Source: CAYZBF01 sp964476585
GTDB lineage: Bacteria > Hydrothermota > UBA3072
Direction: 5' to 3'
DNA: 56,305 bases
Assembly (NCBI GenBank): GCA_964476585.1
Contig: CAYZBF010000011.1
Span: forward strand, 1-56,305
Below the pieces are notes generated by a model. It was given only the letters and a program-made list of their open reading frames with translations. It was not told the DNA's origin and searched no databases. Shown one piece after another: positions 26,308-34,514 of the stretch. The position numbers and the translations under genes were made by a program. Each line of letters opens with the position of its first letter. Position 1 is the stretch's first letter.

Positions 26308-27176
26308 TGATATTTTTAATTCTCATAGCCCTTTTTGAGGGAGAGTTTCTAAATGTCGGTATAGATGCAGGAAGTTGGGGGAGAGGTTCTACAGGCCTTG
26401 TATACCCCATCACACCATATCAGAACCCTGCATCTTTAGTTATATTACCACCAGGTGGTAATCTTACTGGGTCAAAACTCTTCGGAGACCTTGCCAACCT
26501 TATAGCAGGAGGAATAAATCTGAAGGGTGAGGATTTTGGCCTTGGTTTTAATTTCGTACTCCATTCAGTAGGCGACATTCATGACACTAGAAATGCCCTA
26601 ATAGACCTGGATGGTGACGGAGAACTGGATGAGGGTGAAGGACTGGATGAAGATAGGATTACCTACTTTTCCTCTTCTGAAGGAGCTTTAATTGGCTCTT
26701 ATGCAAGGTGCTTTGGAGGTCTATCGGCTGGAGTGAGTCTTAAATTCATCTACAAGAAAATCAGTGATGAATCGGCCTACGGGACTGGAACTGATGTTGG
26801 CGTTATCTTTAATAGGGGTTCATATTCAATAGGAGCTTTAATAAAGGATTTCACTACATCTCCCATTTTCTGGGAGGGGAGGACAGAGCACATTGCTCCT
26901 TCTTACCTTCTGGGGCTGGGGATGAAGAGGAAGGTTGCATCAATTGATGTGCTTATGGAACTGGACCTTTTGCAGGATGATTATGGGTTTAACCATCGTC
27001 TAGGTGTAGAGGTTGCGATAAATAGATGGCTTTGTATTCGTTTTGGATTTATCAATACACAGCTAACAGCCGGTGTAGGTCTTGCAAGATTACCCATCTC
27101 TGTAGATTATGCCACCAATATTCACCCTGAACTACCTTTAAGCCACCGCGTTTCAATATTGTATACCTTTGAATGA
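26307..27176 (+). CDS. PorV/PorQ-like outer-membrane protein with an EF-hand-like loop
   Basis: A 289-residue protein with a short hydrophobic N-terminus and beta-barrel character (QNPASLVILPPGG, FGLGFNFVLHSVGD, LSAGVSLKFIYKK, IGALIKDF). It ends SHRVSILYTFE, a barrel-type aromatic terminus. Residues 99-116 contain DLDGDGELDEGEGLDED, a calcium-binding-like D-x-D-x-D-G loop set between two strands, probably on the outside of the barrel. The function is unknown. It starts at the EF-G stop (TAATGA overlap) and ends the operon. Confidence 0.65.
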   Translation: MIFLILIALFEGEFLNVGIDAGSWGRGSTGLVYPITPYQNPASLVILPPGGNLTGSKLFGDLANLIAGGINLKGEDFGLGFNFVLHSVGDIHDTRNALIDLDGDGELDEGEGLDEDRITYFSSSEGALIGSYARCFGGLSAGVSLKFIYKKISDESAYGTGTDVGVIFNRGSYSIGALIKDFTTSPIFWEGRTEHIAPSYLLGLGMKRKVASIDVLMELDLLQDDYGFNHRLGVEVAINRWLCIRFGFINTQLTAGVGLARLPISVDYATNIHPELPLSHRVSILYTFE

Positions 27177-27225
27177 TATAATTTTAAGGGTTTGAGGGTC
27201 TATTTTAGGGGATAGAATTTGGGGA

Positions 27226-27286
27226 TTAGGATTTTAACTTAAATAATTCTTATCCCATTCCCTAAACCCTAAATCCAAAATCCTAA
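27226..27286. terminator. TAGG-rich hairpin after the sucCD-kor operon
   Basis: Perfect 10-bp arms TTAGGATTTT (27226-27235) and AAAATCCTAA (27277-27286), with GGGTTT/CCCTAAA-like repeats around them. It lies 50 nt after the last gene, so termination is plausible. It belongs with the similar hairpin at 632-720. Confidence 0.5.
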
Positions 27287-27365
27287 CTATTGTCTTCTGT
27301 CCTGTTTTATATTTAAGATTAGCATTTATTTGCATTGATATCCCCAGAAAAATCCCAAAAAAACC

Positions 27366-27393
27366 TTGACAAGATATTTTTTTTCTATATATA
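27366..27393 (+). promoter_or_regulatory. Promoter of the membrane-bound hydrogenase operon
   Basis: TTGACA (27366-27371), 16-bp spacer, TATATA (27388-27393); TATACA at 27390-27395 is an alternative. The leader to the first ATG (27452) is about 50 nt and lacks a good Shine-Dalgarno. Confidence 0.65.
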
Positions 27394-27451
27394 CAGAAAC
27401 AAGCTACTAACCCGTAATTAAAAATTCATGAAGAATAATAATATATAAAAG

Positions 27452-28528
27452 ATGGATATTTATTTTTTGCCAAAGGATGAATTAAAAGATTTTATAGAAA
27501 TTTTAAGAGAAGAGGGAAGAGTATTCTGGACGAGGGAAAGTGAATTAACCTCGAACAGGAAAAGTGTTGGAATAATAAGTATTGAAGAACTTAAAGAGGA
27601 TTATATAAATGATTATCAAATCCCTGGATTCAGGGCCTATGACAATTTCAAACCCTTCTTGCTTCCTCCCAACTATAAAGTCGCAGAATATCCTGATGAA
27701 GAATGGCTGGATATAGAAGATAGTAAGCAAAAAACGGTTCTTTTAGGCCTTAAAGGTTGTGACGTTATCGGTCTTTCTCTGTTAGATAAAGTATTTCTCG
27801 AAGATCCTGAATTTGTAGACCCCTTCTATAAGAGAAACAGGGAGTCCCTGATAATCATATCATCAGATTGCAATAGAGTAGGAGAGAGTTGTTTCTGTAG
27901 TTTGCTCGGGAATACCCCATACGCTACTTCAGGCTTTGATCTCAATATTTCCGAAGTTTCCGATGGTTATCTTGTGGAGTTAGGCTCTGAAAAAGGGGAG
28001 GACATATTGCGTGAGCTTTCCCTTTCCGGAGCTTCCAAAAGGGCAGTTAAAGAAAGAGATAAACGCCGAGGAAAAGTATTAAAGGATTTAAAGGAGCAGA
28101 ACGCCAGGTTTGAAAAGGCCTTCTCTAATCTTTCAGAAAGGGTGAGTAGAGGCTATGATAGAGAGGAAGGTTGGGCTCTGGGGAGCACCTGCGTTTCCTG
28201 CGGGGCGTGCACAAATGTCTGCCCTGTTTGCTATTGCTTTACTCTCTTTGATAGATTTGATAAAGGAGGGGAGAGGTCAAAGCGATTCATGGCCTGGGAT
28301 TCCTGTCAATATAAAGGATTTTCCCAGATGGCAGGAGGTATGAATCCCAGGTTCCCGGTGATGGAGCGATTCAAAAATAGATACTACCATAAGTTCTTCC
28401 GATTTCATGAGCGCTACGGAGTTTATAAGTGCACTGGCTGTGGACGATGCATAGATAACTGTCTTGGTGGTATTGATATGAGGGAAGTTCTGGCTGGTAT
28501 AAAGGTAGGGGAGAGTGTGAATGTATAA
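27452..28528 (+). CDS. hydB: Sulfhydrogenase beta-subunit-like Fe-S protein (HydB/AsrA type)
   Basis: A 358-residue soluble protein. The N-terminal two thirds matches the HydB/AsrA fold (FLLPPNYKVAEYP, LLGLKGCDVIGLSLLDKVF, DCNRVGESCFCSLLG). Two CxxCxxCxxxC [4Fe-4S] sites follow: CVSCGACTNVCPVCYCF and CTGCGRCIDNCLGG. In Pyrococcus sulfhydrogenases this subunit passes electrons between the flavoprotein gamma subunit and the hydrogenase. Here no soluble hydrogenase follows, so it presumably feeds the membrane complex. It overlaps the gamma-like gene by 8 nt. Confidence 0.85.
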   Translation: MDIYFLPKDELKDFIEILREEGRVFWTRESELTSNRKSVGIISIEELKEDYINDYQIPGFRAYDNFKPFLLPPNYKVAEYPDEEWLDIEDSKQKTVLLGLKGCDVIGLSLLDKVFLEDPEFVDPFYKRNRESLIIISSDCNRVGESCFCSLLGNTPYATSGFDLNISEVSDGYLVELGSEKGEDILRELSLSGASKRAVKERDKRRGKVLKDLKEQNARFEKAFSNLSERVSRGYDREEGWALGSTCVSCGACTNVCPVCYCFTLFDRFDKGGERSKRFMAWDSCQYKGFSQMAGGMNPRFPVMERFKNRYYHKFFRFHERYGVYKCTGCGRCIDNCLGGIDMREVLAGIKVGESVNV

Positions 28529-29345
28529 CATATACTACCCAAGGGAAGCAGTGGTGACGGATATAAAGGAAGATACGCCAACCATCAAAAATTTCCGTTT
28601 TAAATTAAATGGAAAGTTAACCTTTAAGGCTGGTCAGTTTATGCAACTTACTGTTCCTGGCATCGGAGAAGCGCCCTTCACTCCGTCCTCGCATCCTGGT
28701 GAAGTAGAGGAGATGGAGATAACCATTCTAAAGACCGGAAGGGTTACTGATGCATTACACGATGAAGTAAAAGTCGGAGGCAGAGTTGGGCTTCGCGGAC
28801 CCTTTGGGAAGGGTTATCCTCTGGGAAAGTTTAAAAATAGCGAAATACTGATTGTTGGAGGAGGTGTAGGTCTAGCTCCTCTACGGTCCTTGATTTATGC
28901 ATTGTTTGATCATATCGATGATTTTAAGAAGATTTCGATATGTTATGGAGCAAAGACACCACAGGATCTATGTTTTAGAAATGAATTTGATGAGTGGAAA
29001 AATATGCCAAAGACTAGCCTCAACCTCACCATCGATAAGCCGCATCCTGACTGGGATGGGACAGTTGGTCTTGTGCCCTGCCTTTTAGAGGAAGAAGGGA
29101 TCGGAGTGGATATCAAGAAATCCTATGCGGTTTCCTGTGGTCCACAGATAATGTTAAAATTCGTAACCTTCAAGTTGTTGGAAGTGGGTTTCGAGCCTCG
29201 GCAGATATATCTTTCCATGAACAGGAGAATGAGTTGCGGGCTTGGAAAGTGTGGTCGATGCAATATTGGTCCTTATTACCTATGTAAGGATGGACCGGAT
29301 ATGTGTTATGATGATATAAAGGATTATCCCAATGTCTTCGAGTGA
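28521..29345 (+). CDS. hydG: Sulfhydrogenase gamma-subunit-like FAD/NAD(P)-binding diaphorase
   Basis: A 274-residue flavoprotein of the ferredoxin-NADP reductase fold. It has an FAD-binding barrel (TFKAGQFMQLTVPGIGEAPFTPSS), an NAD(P) domain (ILIVGGGVGLAPLRSL, CYGAKTPQDL, SCGPQIMLK) and a C-terminal [2Fe-2S] site CGLGKCGRCNIGPYYLC. It matches HydG/AsrB/PyrK-type subunits that exchange electrons between NAD(P)H and Fe-S carriers. NADH versus NADPH is not decided by visible residues. It lies between the HydB-like and NuoG-like genes. Confidence 0.88.
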   Translation: MYNIYYPREAVVTDIKEDTPTIKNFRFKLNGKLTFKAGQFMQLTVPGIGEAPFTPSSHPGEVEEMEITILKTGRVTDALHDEVKVGGRVGLRGPFGKGYPLGKFKNSEILIVGGGVGLAPLRSLIYALFDHIDDFKKISICYGAKTPQDLCFRNEFDEWKNMPKTSLNLTIDKPHPDWDGTVGLVPCLLEEEGIGVDIKKSYAVSCGPQIMLKFVTFKLLEVGFEPRQIYLSMNRRMSCGLGKCGRCNIGPYYLCKDGPDMCYDDIKDYPNVFE

Positions 29346-30993
29346 AGAGTACAGAACAAAATGTCCATTCTGTTCAGTGCAGGATGATCTCATTTTAAGG
29401 AGAGGGAATACTAAAAGTGCATTATTTGGACCAGAGAACCTCTTTGGTTTGTATGTTGATAAGAGAAATGATAGAGGGCTTTGCCCCAGGGGTAATTTTG
29501 TTGTGGAGCTCCTCACTTCCCCCTATCGCCTACGAAAGGTGATGCTTAATGGTGAATCTCATGCTGTGGAAGAAGCAATAAAAGAATGTTCTTATAAATT
29601 GAAGGAGATTTCAAAAGAGAAGAACGGAGTTGCAATACTTATAAGTGGGAACCATACCCTTGAGGAAGCTTATCTTGCAAAGGAACTGGCAACGAAATTG
29701 AATACAGAACTTATTGGACTTTTCCCTTTTGAGGATGAGGCGCTACTTACTGTTAGAAATGATTTCTCCTTTACCGAGATTTCCTCTTCCGATATGATAT
29801 TTACCGTAGGAGATATTTTCTCGCATTCTCCAACAATGGCAAAACCAATGATTGATGCCAGAAATAAGAAGAGAGGTAATCGTCTCCTTTATCTCGATAT
29901 AGTTGGTGGTAGGATCAGTCCATTTGCGCAGAGTTATATCATAAAGCCCGGTTATACAGCCTATTTCTTTTCTATTCTTCTTGACTATGTCAAAGGTATG
30001 AAAAAGAAAGTAGAATTAGAGAAGACAGGCGTTGGGCTTTCTTCCACTTCTATCGAAGAACTTAAATCATCGCTAAAGAATAGTAAAAATGGTTGGATTC
30101 TTTTCTCAAATCTTTATGGCCATTTTAGGAATCCATACTCAGTAGTTACCTTACTCGAAGAAATTGCACACGAGACGGATAATCACTTTGCAGTTATTCC
30201 TGTAGGGCAAAATTCTCTCGGGGTTGGCAGAATTATAGGAAAATTGAATAACAAAAAGATTTTAGATGGACTAAAGAATAAGACGATAAAGGGATTAATA
30301 TCTTTTGGTGGATTACCCACGGAATCTATCCCACACTTTAATGATTACCGGAAGCAATTGAAGTTTATCCTTTCGAGTTCAGTTTTCAGGAAGGACGATT
30401 TTCCTGGTTATCTCTTCCCGGCAACCCTTTCTCTTGAAAAACATGGCTCGATAATGTCCCTCGAAGAAGAGATTGTAAGTGTTGGAGAACCTGTTCCTCC
30501 AGTTCCTGGAGCAGTAAGTGATGGAGTCTTAATCAGCGAGCTAATAAAGGGTATTACAGGGGAAGAGGTTAAAGCTGAAGTGCTTAAGCTTAATCCAGTG
30601 AGAAAGAAGGAAGGAGGCGCTCCTTCTGCACCGCAGGCTCAGGAAGACAAAAGGTTTCCATTTATGCTTGTAGGCGTTGGATTACCTTATCATCATGGGA
30701 ATGGGGAAATTACCAGGAGAATGATTTGGAATGAAGAGAAAGGTGGTCCCTATCTTTTTCTGAATACCTCACAGTATAAAGAGCTCGGACTTAGTAAGAA
30801 GGTGACTGTGGTTACTCCTTATTCTTCCTCTTTGTTTGAAATAGGGAATTTGAATGAATCTTCATATGACATTCCAGAGGATGTCATTGTAGTGCCTGTA
30901 CACTATCCTGAGTGTATGGAATTATTCCCCTTAGAGGTGGATAGTGACCATATACTATCTCCAGGAGTTGTTAAAGCGAGGTTGGAACAATGA
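29332..30993 (+). CDS. NuoG-like molybdopterin-fold Fe-S protein, probably without Mo active site
   Basis: A 553-residue protein with the fold order of NuoG/formate dehydrogenase alpha. The N-terminal cluster region is CPFCSVQD (Cys11, Cys14) plus LCPRGNF (Cys51). The middle (VGDIFSHSPTMAKPMIDAR, LLYLDIVGGR, IIKPGY) mirrors NuoG, and a C-terminal MoCo-dinucleotide-like domain (about 440-553) follows a PSAPQAQ linker. The third cluster Cys, expected at position 18, is Asp, as in some Asp-ligated clusters. No catalytic Cys or Sec is evident. I infer an electron-wiring scaffold, not a formate dehydrogenase. It overlaps both neighbours. Confidence 0.75.
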   Translation: MSSSEEYRTKCPFCSVQDDLILRRGNTKSALFGPENLFGLYVDKRNDRGLCPRGNFVVELLTSPYRLRKVMLNGESHAVEEAIKECSYKLKEISKEKNGVAILISGNHTLEEAYLAKELATKLNTELIGLFPFEDEALLTVRNDFSFTEISSSDMIFTVGDIFSHSPTMAKPMIDARNKKRGNRLLYLDIVGGRISPFAQSYIIKPGYTAYFFSILLDYVKGMKKKVELEKTGVGLSSTSIEELKSSLKNSKNGWILFSNLYGHFRNPYSVVTLLEEIAHETDNHFAVIPVGQNSLGVGRIIGKLNNKKILDGLKNKTIKGLISFGGLPTESIPHFNDYRKQLKFILSSSVFRKDDFPGYLFPATLSLEKHGSIMSLEEEIVSVGEPVPPVPGAVSDGVLISELIKGITGEEVKAEVLKLNPVRKKEGGAPSAPQAQEDKRFPFMLVGVGLPYHHGNGEITRRMIWNEEKGGPYLFLNTSQYKELGLSKKVTVVTPYSSSLFEIGNLNESSYDIPEDVIVVPVHYPECMELFPLEVDSDHILSPGVVKARLEQ

Positions 30994-31475
30994 ATGGGTT
31001 TAAAGAAACAAGGATAGTTCTGGATATAGATAGATGTATTGGCTGTCATGCATGCGACATAGCATGCTATGAGAGCCATAATGATAAGCATAATCTATCC
31101 CGAGCACATTTTGATATAACCGTGGATCTACCACTCCATTGTAAACACTGCACAGATGCACCCTGTGTAGCAGTCTGTCCTGTAGAAGCGCTGGAGAAGA
31201 GAGAGGATGGGTTGGTTTATCATAATAGTTTTAGATGCATAGGCTGTCTTTCCTGTACATATGCGTGTCCCTTTGGTGTTTTGAAGGCTCTAAGAGTAAG
31301 ACATATAGTCTCCAAATGTGACCTGTGTTTTGACAGGTTGGAAGAGGGGAGAGAGCCAAGATGTGTAGAGACCTGTACAGCAGGGGCATTAAGTTATATT
31401 CCAATCAGCGATAAGGATGAAAAGGAAAGGGATCGTGTGGACGGGAGGATTAAAGCAAAACCCTGGAGAAGATAA
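30990..31475 (+). CDS. Four-cluster polyferredoxin (HycB/CooF/HydN type)
   Basis: A 161-residue protein with four [4Fe-4S] sites: CIGCHACDIACYE, CKHCTDAPCVAVCP, CIGCLSCTYACPF and the last pair CDLC...CVETCTAG. This is the HycB/CooF/DmsB arrangement that links a catalytic module to a group 4 hydrogenase. In this operon it is the likely bridge between the NuoG/HydBG-like input module and the membrane core. It has ATGA overlaps with both neighbours. Confidence 0.9.
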   Translation: MNGFKETRIVLDIDRCIGCHACDIACYESHNDKHNLSRAHFDITVDLPLHCKHCTDAPCVAVCPVEALEKREDGLVYHNSFRCIGCLSCTYACPFGVLKALRVRHIVSKCDLCFDRLEEGREPRCVETCTAGALSYIPISDKDEKERDRVDGRIKAKPWRR

Positions 31476-32395
31476 TGAAATTAGTGGTATATTATCTCAT
31501 TTATCCTGGTTTTATATTTGCTTCGATTGTTGGGCTTTTGAGTACCTGGTTTGACAGGAAGCTCTCTGCCAGGATACAGTGGCGAGTGGGTCCTCCGTGG
31601 TATCAGTCTTTTGCAGATATTGGGAAACTCCTATATAAAGAAGTCATAGTCCCCAGAGAAGCTAACCGTTCAGGATTTGTTCTTGCTCCTCTATTTGGTC
31701 TTGCAGCTGTAACACTTGCAGTTACTATACTTGGCGCAGATATAATAGAACAGACTGCAGGTTTTATAGGGGATGTGATTGTAGTCTGGTATCTCTTTGC
31801 TATACCAGCAATAGCGTTAGTCTATATTGGCTCAACATCCGGAAATCCTTTGAGTTCCGTCGGTGTGTCACGCGAAATAAAACTTCTGTTATCCTATGAT
31901 TTGCCAATGGTAATTCTTATAGTAATGGTTGCAGCGAAAACTGGTGGTTTTTCCATCCAGTCTATTACGGAGTGGCAACGAATTAATGGGTCAATCATAG
32001 GGCACTGGTATGGGGTTATTGGATTTATAATTGCTATTTTTTGCATCCAGGCAAAACTCGGGAGGGTTCCATTCGACCTTGCTGAAGCAGAAACAGAGTT
32101 GGGTTCGGGAATCCTTATGGAGATGTCAGGAGCAGTTTTAGCCGCATATGAGCTGAGTCAGGCTATAGCTCTCTTTGGTTTATCCTTCTTCATAATAATC
32201 TTATTCTGGGGGGGTGTATCTGGCGGGATTGGAGTCCTCTGGGCGATACTAAAGTATTTGTTGATAATGGTACTTCTGATACTTTTAAAAAATACTAATC
32301 CAAGGGTTAGAATCGACCATGCTATGAAATATTTCTGGGGTTGGATGACAGGTGGTGCAATTATAGCTGGCATACTTGCATATCTGGGAGTATAA
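31475..32395 (+). CDS. mbhM: Membrane-bound hydrogenase core membrane subunit (NuoH/MbhM type)
   Basis: A 306-residue membrane protein with about eight helices. NuoH hallmarks are WFDRKLSARIQWRVGP near the N-terminus, the acidic loop PFDLAEAETELGSGILMEMSG that lines the E-channel, and KYLLIMVLLILLKNTNPRVRIDHAMKY at the end. It anchors the hydrogenase module and couples electron transfer to the antiporter arm. The next gene starts immediately after its stop. Confidence 0.92.
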   Translation: MKLVVYYLIYPGFIFASIVGLLSTWFDRKLSARIQWRVGPPWYQSFADIGKLLYKEVIVPREANRSGFVLAPLFGLAAVTLAVTILGADIIEQTAGFIGDVIVVWYLFAIPAIALVYIGSTSGNPLSSVGVSREIKLLLSYDLPMVILIVMVAAKTGGFSIQSITEWQRINGSIIGHWYGVIGFIIAIFCIQAKLGRVPFDLAEAETELGSGILMEMSGAVLAAYELSQAIALFGLSFFIIILFWGGVSGGIGVLWAILKYLLIMVLLILLKNTNPRVRIDHAMKYFWGWMTGGAIIAGILAYLGV

Positions 32396-32827
32396 ATGGA
32401 TATATTAAAGAAGTCATTCAAGAAATCTATATGGGTTTTTCATCTATCAGCAGCAGCGTGCAATAACTGTGATATTGAGGTCCTGGAGCTTTTAACCCCC
32501 CGTTACGATATAGAGCGATTTGGTATAAAGCTTGTTGGCAGTCCTCGTCATGCTGATGCTCTTCTCGTTTGTGGAGCCGTGAATGCGCATTCGAAACCAA
32601 GGCTCCTTGAAGTTTATAGGCAGACACCCAAACCCTGCCTGGTTGTTATTTTTGGTTCCTGTGGTTGTTCGTCAGGTATATTCAGGGACAGTTATTCTAT
32701 TGTTGGACCAGTGGATAAGATTATAAAGGAAGAAGATCCGGATGCTAAGATTGTGTATATACCAGGTTGCCCTCCAAAGCCAGAAGCAATGATAGCTGGT
32801 ATTATGAAAGGACTGGAGGCTCTCTGA
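32396..32827 (+). CDS. mbhJ: Membrane-bound hydrogenase small subunit (NuoB/MbhJ type)
   Basis: A 143-residue subunit holding the proximal [4Fe-4S] cluster: CNNCD (Cys22, Cys25), GSCGCS and PGCPPKPE supply the four Cys. It has no signal peptide and one cluster only, as in group 4 hydrogenases, so it faces the cytoplasm. It overlaps mbhK by 1 nt. Confidence 0.94.
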   Translation: MDILKKSFKKSIWVFHLSAAACNNCDIEVLELLTPRYDIERFGIKLVGSPRHADALLVCGAVNAHSKPRLLEVYRQTPKPCLVVIFGSCGCSSGIFRDSYSIVGPVDKIIKEEDPDAKIVYIPGCPPKPEAMIAGIMKGLEAL

Positions 32828-33306
32828 TGAATAAGGTGATGGATGATTTGAAAACTGCTTTAGGTAATAAGATAATAGATATGATTCAGCCCAGAGATAA
32901 TCGAATATACATGAGAGTTGAACCAGAGGATGTATTAGAAGTAATAGAATATTTCTTCTTTGATTATAAATGTAAGTTTTCAACGGCCACTGGTATCGAT
33001 ACAAGGGAGGGGATAGAGATTATCTATCACCTTGCTAGGGAGGATAAGAATATGGTGATAAATGTAAAGACCCTCCTTCCTTACCCAAATCCATGGATGG
33101 AATCCATAGGGAAAAAGATACCAGCGTTAAACTGGATAGAAAGAGAATTACATGAAATGCTTGGTATAGAATTCAAAGGGCATCCAGACATGAGGAGACT
33201 ATTGCTTGCGGATTCATTTCCTCCCGGCAAATATCCCCTCCGCAAGGATTTCAAACACTCAGATGTTCAGGATGGAGATTATGATTACAAAAGGTCTGGA
33301 ATATGA
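32827..33306 (+). CDS. mbhK: Membrane-bound hydrogenase subunit NuoC/MbhK type
   Basis: A 159-residue protein matching the 30-kDa (NuoC) family: KTLLPYPNPWMESIGKKIPALNWIERELHEMLGIEFKGHPD, then PPGKYPLRKDF. It stabilises the small and large subunits. I use the ATG at 32827, which overlaps the mbhJ stop (TGATGA). An upstream start at 32767 would read 20 residues within mbhJ. Confidence 0.92.
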   Translation: MNKVMDDLKTALGNKIIDMIQPRDNRIYMRVEPEDVLEVIEYFFFDYKCKFSTATGIDTREGIEIIYHLAREDKNMVINVKTLLPYPNPWMESIGKKIPALNWIERELHEMLGIEFKGHPDMRRLLLADSFPPGKYPLRKDFKHSDVQDGDYDYKRSGI

Positions 33307-34514
33307 AAAGGACAATAGTTCCACTCGGCCCTTATCATCCGCTGCTTGAAGAACCCGAACACTTCAAACTCTATGTTGAAGGAGAAAAGGTGGTGGAGGT
33401 GGATGTAGAAATAGGATATAATCACAGAGGAATTGAGAAATTATCAGAAACTAAGACCTGGGATCAAGTTACATTCCTGGTTGAACGGATATGCGGAATC
33501 TGTTCTACTTCTCATCCCTTTGCCTATACTCTTGCGGTTGAGGATTTAATTGGGTGTGAGGTTCCCAAAAGAGCACAATATATCAGGGTGGTAGTTGGGG
33601 AATTGGAAAGGATACATTCTCATCTACTCTGGCTGGGGCTTGCAGGACATTTTATAGGATATAATACAGTGTGGATGTGGGTATGGAAATACAGGGAGAC
33701 TGTATTAGAGATATGCGAGAAACTCACAGGGAACAGGAATCACTACGCAATGTTTAAACCAGGAGGTGTCCGAAGAGACTTTAGTGATGAACAGATAGAG
33801 TATGGAATAAATAGAATCGAAGAGTTGAAAAAGCCCCTTAGAATGTTAACCAACGCAATATTAGATGACCCAGTAATTCACAGGAGATTGAAGGGTGTCG
33901 GAGTTCTTTCCTATGAGGATGCAGTCCTCTTTTCTGCATTGGGACCCACATCAAGAGGCTCTGGAGTTCCCTGGGATACAAGAAATGATGAACCCCTTGC
34001 AGGTTATAAGGACCTTGAATGGAAGATTATTGTTCAGGAAAGTGGTGATGTATTTTCAAAAACAGTCGTTCGACTCCTTGAGTGTTTTGAATCCATTTCA
34101 CTTATAAAGCAGGCTCTGGAGAAGATGACTCCCGGTTCCATCGATGCAAGGATAACGGAAGTTCCTCCTGGTGAGGGAGTTGGACGTTATGAGGCTCCTA
34201 GAGGAGAAGTAATCCATTATGTGAGGAGTGATGGGTCAAATATGCCTTATAGACATAAGATTCGCGCACCAACATTCAATAATCTTCCAACCTTTAAAGT
34301 CTCCTGTGTGGGTGAGACAATAGCAGATGTTGCTCTAATAACAGCCTCCATTGATCCATGCTACTGCTGCACAGAGAGGGTAGGAGTCGTTGATAAATTC
34401 GGGAATGAAAGCACTCTTAGGGAAGATGATCTTGTGAAGATAAGTGTAGAGAAGACAGAACGTATTATAAAAGAGTTGGGCAGGACACCAACTTTATTCA
34501 AGAAGGGAATCTGA
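33303..34514 (+). CDS. mbhL: Group 4 [NiFe] hydrogenase large subunit (MbhL type) with cleavable C-terminus
   Basis: A 403-residue catalytic subunit of the NuoD/HycE/MbhL family. Both nickel-ligand pairs are intact: RICGIC (Cys64, Cys67) and DPCYCC (Cys353, Cys356). This shows a hydrogenase and not a complex I subunit, in which these Cys are lost. TER at 357-359 followed by VGVVD resembles the HycE processing site, so a 44-residue tail is probably removed by the endopeptidase encoded at 41055. It reduces protons or oxidises H2 on the cytoplasmic face. Hyp proteins encoded at 49-55 kb would insert Ni-Fe(CN)2CO. Confidence 0.96.
   Translation: MKRTIVPLGPYHPLLEEPEHFKLYVEGEKVVEVDVEIGYNHRGIEKLSETKTWDQVTFLVERICGICSTSHPFAYTLAVEDLIGCEVPKRAQYIRVVVGELERIHSHLLWLGLAGHFIGYNTVWMWVWKYRETVLEICEKLTGNRNHYAMFKPGGVRRDFSDEQIEYGINRIEELKKPLRMLTNAILDDPVIHRRLKGVGVLSYEDAVLFSALGPTSRGSGVPWDTRNDEPLAGYKDLEWKIIVQESGDVFSKTVVRLLECFESISLIKQALEKMTPGSIDARITEVPPGEGVGRYEAPRGEVIHYVRSDGSNMPYRHKIRAPTFNNLPTFKVSCVGETIADVALITASIDPCYCCTERVGVVDKFGNESTLREDDLVKISVEKTERIIKELGRTPTLFKKGI

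Noticed and set aside
29332..30993. Formate dehydrogenase catalytic subunit
   Set aside because: No Mo-ligating Cys/Sec is evident and one cluster Cys is replaced. The Thermococcus-like formate hydrogenlyase reading is therefore not supported.
33303..34514. Complex I (NuoD) instead of a hydrogenase
   Set aside because: Both nickel-binding CxxC pairs are intact, a cleavable tail and endopeptidase are present, and a hyp operon is nearby.
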